This document shows, in pieces, positions 45,436 to 52,601 of a DNA stretch of 64,000 nt (the first letter of the stretch is position 1; each line of letters opens with the position of its first letter). The DNA comes from CG2-30-68-42 sp037440385. GTDB taxonomy: Bacteria > Pseudomonadota > Gammaproteobacteria > Burkholderiales > Rhodocyclaceae. The stretch lies in the NCBI GenBank assembly GCA_037440385.1, contig JBBIUI010000003.1:7880-71879 (forward strand), written 5' to 3'. The position numbers and the translations under genes are program-made. The notes under the pieces are model-generated. The model was not told the DNA's origin and searched no databases. It saw only the letters and a program-made list of their open reading frames with translations.

Positions 45436-46601
45436 ATTCCCCGGCCGTCCCGTGCCGGGGCCCTCGCACGCAGCGCGGAGCCGTGTTGATGGTGCTGCTC
45501 GTGCTGTTCGTGGCGGTCGGCGCCTATCTGCTGGTGTCGCGGCTCGGCGCCGCACAGCTGCGCAGCGCGCGCGGCAGCACCGCCGCGCTCGCGATGGCAC
45601 GCGACGCGCTGATCGGGCGCGCGCTCGCGGACGACAACCGGCCCGGCAGCCTGCCGTGCCCGGACACCGATGACGATGGCGCGGTCAACGGGGTCGCCGG
45701 CAATTGCACCTCTTCCTACCTCGGCAGGCTGCCCTGGAAGACGATGGGGCTTGCCGATCTGCGCGACGCGGCCGGCGAACGGCTGTGGTATGTGCTGTCG
45801 CCCGCGTTGCGCGACAACGAGGCCGCCTGGCCGATCAACGGCGACACGCATGCCACGCTCACCGTAGACGGTGCGGACGAAATCGCGGCGGTCGTGTTCG
45901 CCCCCGGCGCGGCGCTCGCAGGCCAGAACGGCCGTCCGGGAAACGCCGTCGCCGACTATCTCGAAGGCGCCAACGCGGACGGTGACGACGCATACCGCAC
46001 CGGTGCGCCCGGCGAAGCCTTCAATGACAGGCTTCTGGTCGTGCGGCGAAGCGAGCTGATGCACGCGGTCGCCTCGCGCATCGCCGGCGAAGCGCTGAAG
46101 TGCCTGCATGACTTCGCGGCCGCGAATTCGGGGCGTTATCCCTGGGCCGCGGACGTGACCGCATCGGCCTCCGGAAATTACAGCGACACCGACAGAACGC
46201 ACTTCGGCCGGTTGCCCCATGGCTTGGACGCGACTTCGGCATCGCTGGGGATCACCGCATCCTGGCCCGCGGGTTGCGGCCTCGCGTCGCCGTGGTGGGC
46301 AGACAACGGCTGGGGGCAGTTCGTGTTCTATTCGCTGGCTCCGGAATTCGCGCCGGACGCGGCTCCCTCGCCGGTCTGTGCGGGAAGTTGCCTCGCGGTC
46401 GCCAATGCCGCCGGCGGTACCGATGTCAGGGTGGTCGTGATCGTCGCAGGCGAGCCCCTGTCCGGGCAGCACCGCGTGACGGCCGCGGACAGGAGCGGTG
46501 TCGCGAACTACCTGGAAGGGGAGAACGCGACGCCTGCCGACGGCAGGTTCGAGCGACGCGCCCCCGGTACGGCATTCAATGACGTCGTCGTTTTCGAATA
46601 A
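45432..46601 (+). CDS. Unusual exported pilus-cluster protein with two tandem pseudopilin-like modules
   Basis: 389 residues, ATG 45432. The N-terminus has a PilX-like hydrophobic helix (QRGAVLMVLLVLFVAVGAYL, about 15-36) but no GFTL(x)E prepilin site. The rest looks like two copies of one module, about 55-205 and 216-389. Shared landmarks: SLPCPD / GRYPWA; LGRLPWKTMGL / FGRLPHGLD; GERLWYVLSPALRDN / WGQFVFYSLAPEFAPD; LAGQNGRPGNAVADYLEGAN / LSGQHRVTAADRSGVANYLE; and endings APGEAFNDRLLVV / APGTAFNDVVVFE. The next gene encodes one such module on a true prepilin. Function is unknown; a minor tip or priming component is a guess. Overlaps the next gene by 23 bp. Confidence 0.75.
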   Translation: MNSPAVPCRGPRTQRGAVLMVLLVLFVAVGAYLLVSRLGAAQLRSARGSTAALAMARDALIGRALADDNRPGSLPCPDTDDDGAVNGVAGNCTSSYLGRLPWKTMGLADLRDAAGERLWYVLSPALRDNEAAWPINGDTHATLTVDGADEIAAVVFAPGAALAGQNGRPGNAVADYLEGANADGDDAYRTGAPGEAFNDRLLVVRRSELMHAVASRIAGEALKCLHDFAAANSGRYPWAADVTASASGNYSDTDRTHFGRLPHGLDATSASLGITASWPAGCGLASPWWADNGWGQFVFYSLAPEFAPDAAPSPVCAGSCLAVANAAGGTDVRVVVIVAGEPLSGQHRVTAADRSGVANYLEGENATPADGRFERRAPGTAFNDVVVFE

Positions 46602-47445
46602 GCTCGCGGCGCGGCGCGGCTGCCGGGGCTTCACGCTCGCCGAACTGGCCATCGTGCTGCTGGTGGTCGCGGTGCTGCTGGGCGGCCTGCTGATGCCCCT
46701 GTCCGCCCAGATCGAGCAGCGCAATCTGGAGGAGACCCGGCGCCGGCTCGATGAGGTGCGCGAGGCGCTGATCGGATTCGCCGAAGCGAACGGACGCCTG
46801 CCGTGCCCGGCTTCGGCGACGAGCGACGGCAGGGAGGCGTTTTGCACCGGTGCGAGCGGCGCCTGCGGACCCGAGCTGTACGCCCCGCCCGACCCGAATC
46901 ACGGTCGTTGCGCCGCGTTCTACGACGGCTTCGTACCCGCGGTCACGCTCGGCCTCGCGCCGGTCGATTCTCAGGGATACCTGCCAGACGCCTGGGGGAC
47001 GAGCGCGCGCAATCGCATCCGCTACGCGGTCGCCCCGAACACGGTCGCGGGAGTCGATTACGCGTGGACCGGCTCGGGCCCCGGCAGGGGACCCCGGGCG
47101 GCGGGCCTGACCAACCTGGGCGAGGTCTCGAAACAATATCTGTGGGTCTGCTCGGGCCTGCCCAATACGGAGACGGGCGGCTCGTGCGATCCCGCCGTCA
47201 AGCTGACCGACAACGCACCGGCCCTCGTGTATTCGGTCGGAAAGAACGCGACCGATCCCGCCAGCGGCACGACCGGCGACGAAGCCGCGAACCCGAACCC
47301 GAACGGCGGCACCGCGGACCAGACTTTCGTCAGCCGCACCTCGTCCCCGGCAGGTGCCGCAGGGGGGCAGTTCGACGACATCGTCACCTGGGTGCCGCTG
47401 CCCGTGCTGCTCAACCGCATGGTCGCCGCCGGCCAGCTTCCATGA
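46579..47445 (+). CDS. Prepilin-like protein (minor pseudopilin, MSHA-type)
   Basis: 288 residues, ATG 46579, inside the end of the previous gene. The prepilin signal is CRGFTLAELAIVLLVVAVLL with cleavage after Gly and the conserved Glu at mature position 5. The globular part has REALIGFAEANGRLPCPA, DAWGTSARNRIRYAVAPN and the ending FDDIVTWVPLPVLLNRMV. These landmarks line up with each of the two modules of the upstream protein. The paired Cys residues (PCP...FC, SGAC, WVC, GGSC) suggest disulfides in the periplasm. Larger than a major pilin, so a minor pilin is most likely. Confidence 0.85.
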   Translation: MTSSFSNKLAARRGCRGFTLAELAIVLLVVAVLLGGLLMPLSAQIEQRNLEETRRRLDEVREALIGFAEANGRLPCPASATSDGREAFCTGASGACGPELYAPPDPNHGRCAAFYDGFVPAVTLGLAPVDSQGYLPDAWGTSARNRIRYAVAPNTVAGVDYAWTGSGPGRGPRAAGLTNLGEVSKQYLWVCSGLPNTETGGSCDPAVKLTDNAPALVYSVGKNATDPASGTTGDEAANPNPNGGTADQTFVSRTSSPAGAAGGQFDDIVTWVPLPVLLNRMVAAGQLP

Positions 47446-47794
47446 CCCCGGAGCCCTCGGTTGACCGCTGAAGCGTAATGTCAACATCATGTTTCGGAAC
47501 CGCGACCTCGTGAACGTGAATCCGCCCTCGACCGGCGCGGCGAGACCGCGAAAGGCCGGATTGCACGGGCTCGCGGGCACACGGCTGCGTCGTCACTCGT
47601 TGGAATGGAACGACCCCTGCGCGCCGTTTCGCCTTGCCCAGCACCCGCAATCCCCCACGCCGAGGTCCGTCCAGCCGAGGTATCCGGGATGATCGGCGTT
47701 ACGCCGCGGTCATGTTGACCGGCGCAGGCGGTGCTGACACACTCGGCCCGGACGCTGCCTCGAGGCGAGGCCGCCCCGACCACGAGAGCGCCCG
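47446..47794. other. Gene-free stretch between the pseudopilin and the adenylate cyclase
   Basis: 349 bp with no ORF I would defend. Short ORFs on both strands (up to about 98 codons) have no signal, family motif or ribosome site. I found no clear terminator hairpin with a T tract and no recognisable promoter hexamer pair. It may hold the end of the msh transcript and the promoter of the cyclase gene. Confidence 0.6.
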
Positions 47795-49087
47795 GTGACG
47801 GATCGCGAATCGAGCTTCTTCCACCGCCTGCGAACCGCGGGAATCACCTCGCGCGACAGCGAGGAGCAGCGTTTGAACAAGACGCTGCTGGTGTTCGCGA
47901 CCGGGCTCGTCACGCTCACCTCCACGCTGTGGCTCGCGATCTACTGGAGCCTGGGCCTGCGCCTTTCCGCGACGCTTCCGCTCGCCTTCGAAGCGCTGCT
48001 CACCGCCAACCTGCTCGCCTACGTGCGGACGGGAAACTTTTCGTTCTTCCGCAGCTCCCAGCTCGCGCTGTTCCTGTTCTTTCCGTTCGTCGTGCAGTGG
48101 AGCCTGGGCGACGCGCTGGCCGCGAGCGGTGTCGTCCTGTGGGGCCTGCTCGCGCCGGTGGGCGCCATCCTGTTCCTGGGCGCGCGCGAGTCGGCACCGT
48201 GGTTTGCCGCCTATGTCTTCCTGATCGTGCTGAGCGGCGCGTTCGACTATTTGCTCGCGGACTCCGCGCTGCGCGCACGCGTCGCCGTTCCGCTGCGCAC
48301 CAGCATGGTGTTCTTCGCGCTGAACTTCGTTGCGGTGTCGAGCATCGTCTATGCGCTGCTGCGCCTGGCCGCCGTCGAGAAGGACAAGGCCAGGGCGAGG
48401 CTCGTCGAGGCGCACGTGCGGCTGCGCGCCGAGCAGGAACGGGCCGAACACCTGCTGCTCAACATCCTGCCCGGCCCGGTGGCGGAACGGCTCAAGCGCA
48501 ACGAACAGGCGATCGCGGACGGTTTCGCGGACGTGACCGTGATGTTCGTCGATATCGTCGACTTCACGCATGTCGCCGAAGGGATGTCGCCGAACGAGGT
48601 GTTCTCGATGCTCAACCGCATCTTCTCGTCGTTCGACGATCTCGCCGAGCGCTTCGGCCTGGAGAAGATCAAGACGATAGGCGACGCCTACATGGTCGCC
48701 GGCGGACTGGACCGCCGCAACCCGGATTACTGCGCCTCGATCGCGGAGATGGCGCTCGCGATGCGCGAGCTGCTGCGGCGCGATCGCGCGGTGAATTCCG
48801 CGTCTGTGGAAATCCGCATCGGCATCGGCACCGGACCGGTGGTCGCAGGCGTCGTCGGCAAGAAGAAGTTCATCTACGACCTGTGGGGCGACACGGTCAA
48901 CATCGCCAGCCGCATCACCTCCGAAGGCGTGCCGGGCATGATCCAGGTCGATACCACGACGTACCGGCGGCTGCGCGAGCGCTTCCAGTTCCATGAGCCG
49001 CAGACGATCTACCTGAAGGGCAAGGGCGACACGACCGTATATCGGATGATGGGAAAGAAGCCGATCGCCGGCCGCGCGGCACCCTGA
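47795..49087 (+). CDS. Membrane-bound class III adenylate cyclase
   Basis: 430 residues, GTG start. About six membrane helices fill residues 30-190, followed by a coiled linker (202-225) and the catalytic domain. Metal-binding Asp253 (MFVDIVDFT) and Asp297 (GDAYM) are present. Lys293 (IKTIGD) and Asp366 (LWGDTVNIASR) are the adenine-selecting pair and Arg373 is the transition-state Arg, so ATP rather than GTP is the predicted substrate. All essential residues are on one chain; it should act as a homodimer. The N-terminal sensor has no recognised domain. It lies 349 bp after the msh cluster and is tail-to-tail with the histidine kinase. Confidence 0.93.
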   Translation: MTDRESSFFHRLRTAGITSRDSEEQRLNKTLLVFATGLVTLTSTLWLAIYWSLGLRLSATLPLAFEALLTANLLAYVRTGNFSFFRSSQLALFLFFPFVVQWSLGDALAASGVVLWGLLAPVGAILFLGARESAPWFAAYVFLIVLSGAFDYLLADSALRARVAVPLRTSMVFFALNFVAVSSIVYALLRLAAVEKDKARARLVEAHVRLRAEQERAEHLLLNILPGPVAERLKRNEQAIADGFADVTVMFVDIVDFTHVAEGMSPNEVFSMLNRIFSSFDDLAERFGLEKIKTIGDAYMVAGGLDRRNPDYCASIAEMALAMRELLRRDRAVNSASVEIRIGIGTGPVVAGVVGKKKFIYDLWGDTVNIASRITSEGVPGMIQVDTTTYRRLRERFQFHEPQTIYLKGKGDTTVYRMMGKKPIAGRAAP

Positions 49088-49103
49088 GCCGCGCGCGCAG
49101 GCT

Positions 49104-50837
49104 TCAGCCCGGAGCGAGCCGGAAACACACCCGGCCGGGAAGGTTTTCGGCGAGCGTCAGCCGATAGCCCAGCGAGCGGGCGCGCCGCGCCGACTGGTAC
49201 AGACCGATGCCCAGTCCGGACTCCGAGGCAACGGCGCCCCGGAACAGACTGCGTGCGAGCGCATCGGGCAGCGGGTCGCCGGTATCGGCGACCGAGAGCG
49301 AGATGCCCGCGGCCTGTTCGAGCGTGACGCGGATCGCCATCGCCGCACCGCCGTGGCGCTTGGCCAGCGCATTGCGGATCAGGTTGTCGGCCACGCCCGA
49401 GAAAAGATCGCCCGGAATGCGCGCGCGAGGAAGCGGTCGCACCGCGGCGAACTCGATCCCCTCCCCGGCCCAGCGGCTCTCGAGCCCCGCCCACCATTCG
49501 GCGAGATCCTGCGGCTCGGTCTCATCCGGTTCGGGGCGCCGGAGCTTCGCGAGCGTGTCCGCGAGACGCCGCGTGATCACCGGCAACTGGCGAGCGAGCA
49601 GCTCGCGAAACGCCGGTGACGCCGCTTCACCTTCGCGCGCGGCGGCGAAGCACAGCGCATGCAGCGATTGCAACAGGTTCTTGACGTCGTGGGTGAGCCG
49701 CGCTCCGGTCTCGTGCACGGCACGCAGGTAGCCCATCTGTTCCAGCTCGCGGCTGCGCAGCTTGGCGGCGTGGAACTCGGCGAGGATCTGGACCATCAGG
49801 TCGACATGCCAGGAGAATGCGGGGCCGAGCGCGCGCCGGCTCGCGAGCTCGATGGCGATTGCCCCGTGGCGGAACTCCTGGCGGATGCCCGACGGCGTGC
49901 CGAACTCGCCGCTGCCCTCCGAGGCCGACCAGCGTCCTCCCGATACTCCCGGCAGCGATGCGAACTGCGCCAGCGCCGCGGCGACGAAAGCCTGCGGATC
50001 GGATTGCGCGCGCGCCAGCGCGGTCAGGCGTGCGAGCCAGTCCTCGAACGGAACGCCCGCGCTCAATACGTGGCGCGAGAACAGCAGTCCCAGCCCGGTG
50101 AAGTTCAGGCGCGGATTCCATGCCCAGCCCAGCACGAGCAGCCCCGCCGAAACCGCCGCGAGCGTCAGTACCAGCGACTCGAAGTAGCCGCGCTGCGCGA
50201 GCAGCATCAGTGCGATCGAGCCGAGCACCAGCACCGCGAGCAGCAGCACGACGAAGGAGGAATAGATCAGGTCGATGACTTCGGTGCGCTGCGCCGGTTC
50301 GTCTCGCCGCGGCAGCAGCAGCATCGCCGCGAGCAGTGCGGGCAGCGCGACTCGCGCGACCGGCCGCAGCACATCGGGCAGCGCGACCGGCTGCGGCAGG
50401 ATCTCCGGGGTCACCAGCACCAGCAGAACGGTGACGAGATCGCCGAGCGCGAGCAGGTAGAACAGCCTCGTCGTGCCCGCCTCGGAGAAGAACACCCTGC
50501 CGCCGAGGATGCCGGCGAGCAGCATGATCCAGCCCATCAGCAGCGGCGGGTTCGCCCACACCGCCAGCGCAGCCGCGCCGCACAGGACCGCCACCAGCTC
50601 CAGCGCACCCAGCCGCGTGTCGACGCGGATCAGCGGCTGCCACAGCAGGAACAGCCCGACGTGGCCCAGCAGCAGCATGCGCCCGACGGCGCTGCCCGTT
50701 CCCTGCACGACGGCGGCATGCAGCATCGCCAGCATCGCCAGCAGCAGCGCGCGTCGCACCGCCGGCGCCGTGATGCGCAGCCGATGGCCCGCCTGCGCGA
50801 TTCGCGCTTCCGGCAACTTCGCGGACGAGCCGTTCAT
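49104..50837 (-). CDS. Multi-TM sensor histidine kinase (possibly PrsK-like)
   Basis: 577 residues from ATG 50837; a TTG 12 codons upstream is an alternative. About eight membrane helices occupy residues 25-240, then a GAF-like region (about 248-353), then the dimerisation/phosphoacceptor helix with His383 in RLTHDVKNLLQSLHAL. The ATPase domain has the N box VADNLIRNALAKR, G1 SVADTGDPLP and G2 ESGLGIGLYQSARRARSLG. The layout (many TM, GAF, HDxKN box) matches the PEP-CTERM-linked kinase PrsK, though it is shorter. No response regulator is adjacent; the nearest is the sigma-54 regulator at 33.6 kb. The pairing is inference. Confidence 0.85.
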   Translation of the reverse strand: MNGSSAKLPEARIAQAGHRLRITAPAVRRALLLAMLAMLHAAVVQGTGSAVGRMLLLGHVGLFLLWQPLIRVDTRLGALELVAVLCGAAALAVWANPPLLMGWIMLLAGILGGRVFFSEAGTTRLFYLLALGDLVTVLLVLVTPEILPQPVALPDVLRPVARVALPALLAAMLLLPRRDEPAQRTEVIDLIYSSFVVLLLAVLVLGSIALMLLAQRGYFESLVLTLAAVSAGLLVLGWAWNPRLNFTGLGLLFSRHVLSAGVPFEDWLARLTALARAQSDPQAFVAAALAQFASLPGVSGGRWSASEGSGEFGTPSGIRQEFRHGAIAIELASRRALGPAFSWHVDLMVQILAEFHAAKLRSRELEQMGYLRAVHETGARLTHDVKNLLQSLHALCFAAAREGEAASPAFRELLARQLPVITRRLADTLAKLRRPEPDETEPQDLAEWWAGLESRWAGEGIEFAAVRPLPRARIPGDLFSGVADNLIRNALAKRHGGAAMAIRVTLEQAAGISLSVADTGDPLPDALARSLFRGAVASESGLGIGLYQSARRARSLGYRLTLAENLPGRVCFRLAPG

Positions 50838-51149
50838 CGGCAGCCAAGCGCTCGATGCGCGAAGCGACGCCAAGCCTCGTGCTCGACGCGGGGTTTCGCC
50901 TCAGACCGATCTTGCATTCCTGTGCGCCCTTCGCGTTGCCCGCGGGGGATGTTCCGGAATCCGGGCGATTGTAGCCGCGGGTCGCCCCGCATGCGACCGT
51001 GTCGACGTTCTTGACGGCTCGCGCAAGCCGAACGGATCGAACGAAAGCGAATCAACATCTTGGGTTTGCTGTATGCTTTTTGCTTCGAATCGTTGTCGGA
51101 CTGCGACCGGACCGCGGCGAACTCCGGCGACCGGTCAGGAGGAAACGAC
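50838..51149. other. Intergenic region between the divergent kinase and PEP-CTERM genes
   Basis: 312 bp that must hold the promoters of both divergent genes. A bare GG-N10-GC core (51063-51076) is the only sigma-54-like feature and is weak. CAGGAGG stands before the PEP-CTERM start. A T-rich stretch at 51075-51085 stands out in this GC-rich sequence. No ORF or hairpin terminator was seen. Confidence 0.4.
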
Positions 51150-51809
51150 ATGAAGGGTCTGATCCGAGCAGCGGCACTGGCCGTCGGGCTGGTGGCCCAT
51201 CCCGCGCTGGCCGTTCCGCCAGCCACGTCCGGCTACACCGACGAGACCGCGTGGCGAAACGACAACGCCGGATTCGTGCTGGAGACGTTCGAGTCGCTTT
51301 CCGCGGGTCAGACGCTCTCGGCGCTGGCAGGCCTGCACATCGAATTCGGCGCGCCGCTGCCGGTGGTACGCGATAAAACGGCGTTCGGGGGACTGAGCCA
51401 ATCGGGGTCGAACACGCTCGGAAACGCGAGCCCCTCGTCGATCACCCTTTTCGCCGAAGCAGGCAGGCTGATCACCGGACTGGGTTACTGGAACACCGGC
51501 TTCGACGATCGTACGACGCTGAAATTTTTCTTCGACGGCAGCTTCGAGAGCCTCGATTCGCCGGCGGTGGGCGCGGGCACGGCAGGCCAGAACCTGTCCT
51601 TCGTCGGCCTGAAGGTGGGCCAGGGCGGCGTGCAGCAGGTGGAGATCGCATGGTTCACGGGTGTCGGAAACGGCGACTTCACGATCGACGACCTGCAGGT
51701 CGCCACGACGCCGATACCGGAACCGGGCACCTGGGCGATGCTGCTCGCGGGGCTCGCGATCTTCGGTCTTTCCGGCCGCAGCCGCGGGCCGGGCCACGCG
51801 AAATCCTGA
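51150..51809 (+). CDS. PEP-CTERM sorting-signal protein
   Basis: 219 residues. An N-terminal signal peptide ends near HPALA. The C-terminus is the PEP-CTERM tripartite signal: Pro-Glu-Pro at 190-192 (PIPEPGTWAMLLAGLAIFGL), a hydrophobic helix at about 195-207 and an Arg-containing tail (SGRSRGPGHAKS). Such proteins are cut and sorted by an exosortase (EpsH/XrtA) and are linked to exopolysaccharide and floc formation; no exosortase is in the window. The central domain (ETFESLSAGQTLSALAGLHI, LITGLGYWNTGFDDRTTLKF) is beta-rich, with no named family that I recognise. A strong CAGGAGG site fixes the start. Divergent from the sensor kinase. Confidence 0.92.
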   Translation: MKGLIRAAALAVGLVAHPALAVPPATSGYTDETAWRNDNAGFVLETFESLSAGQTLSALAGLHIEFGAPLPVVRDKTAFGGLSQSGSNTLGNASPSSITLFAEAGRLITGLGYWNTGFDDRTTLKFFFDGSFESLDSPAVGAGTAGQNLSFVGLKVGQGGVQQVEIAWFTGVGNGDFTIDDLQVATTPIPEPGTWAMLLAGLAIFGLSGRSRGPGHAKS

Positions 51810-51944
51810 GGACATTTGCCAACTATTGCACACAAACGTCCGAATACCGACAGTTTTTCATCCGCGAACCGTTGCGTGCGCTCGCGGCCGCGCACGGCAT
51901 CGTTCTTGCTCGCACCGTTGCCATCGTCATTCGGAGGCCGAATC

Positions 51945-52583
51945 ATGATCCGCCGCCAGTCCGGCTTCACCCTGGTCGAGATCGCCATCGTGCTGGTCAT
52001 CATCGGCTTGCTGCTCGGGGGCATCCTGAAGGGCCAGGAGCTGATCACACAGGCGCGCATCAAGAACATCGCCAACGACATCAACGGGGTGTCGACGGCG
52101 ATCTATGCCTACCAGGACCGTTACCGCGCGATCCCCGGTGACGACAAGACGGCCTGCTCGCGCTGGGGAGCCGGCACCACGATCGGCGACGGCAACGGAC
52201 AGGTCAGTCAGGACACGAGCGCGACGGGCGGCGGGAGCTGCGCAAGCCCCTCTCCGCTTCCCAAGGAAAACACGCTGTTCTGGCAGCACCTGCGGCTGGC
52301 GGGATTGATCGCGGGAGACGCGTCCAATGCGGACGAGCCGCTCAACGCATCGGGAGGCAAGCTGCGGGTGTTCAACGGGCCGTTCGGGCTGAGCGGGCTG
52401 TACGTCTGTGCGACCGGCCTGCCGGCGAAAGTCGCATCGGCGCTGGACAGCCAGTTCGACGACGGGCTGCCCGACAAGGGATCGGTGCGTGGCGACGACA
52501 AGGATCCGGCGGTGGCCGCCAGCACGCTGACCGCCTACGCCGACGACCCGACGAAGACCTACAGCGTGTGCAAGGCGCTGTGA
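51945..52583 (+). CDS. Type IV prepilin-like protein
   Basis: 212 residues, ATG 51945 with GGAGG eight bases upstream. Prepilin signal RRQSGFTLVEIAIVLVIIGL: short basic leader, cleavage after Gly7, Glu5 of the mature chain. The next segment, KGQELITQARIKNIANDING, resembles a group of major-pilin-like proteins in environmental betaproteobacteria. The globular part contains four Cys residues (about 70, 99, 154 and 210) that could pair. It lies 135 bp after the PEP-CTERM gene and is not linked to an assembly operon, but the msh cluster 4.5 kb away could assemble it. Confidence 0.88.
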   Translation: MIRRQSGFTLVEIAIVLVIIGLLLGGILKGQELITQARIKNIANDINGVSTAIYAYQDRYRAIPGDDKTACSRWGAGTTIGDGNGQVSQDTSATGGGSCASPSPLPKENTLFWQHLRLAGLIAGDASNADEPLNASGGKLRVFNGPFGLSGLYVCATGLPAKVASALDSQFDDGLPDKGSVRGDDKDPAVAASTLTAYADDPTKTYSVCKAL

Positions 52584-52601
52584 GCGGTTGCGCGCGCGGC
52601 G

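Noticed and set aside
47411..47783. Short minus-strand ORFs in the gap after the pseudopilin
   Set aside because: No conserved motif, no ribosome site, Arg-rich composition typical of random frames; left as a gene-free stretch.
51062..51077. Sigma-54 promoter of the PEP-CTERM gene
   Set aside because: Only the GG-N10-GC core and few other positions fit; the TGGCAC part is absent. It remains possible because the regulator is sigma-54 dependent.
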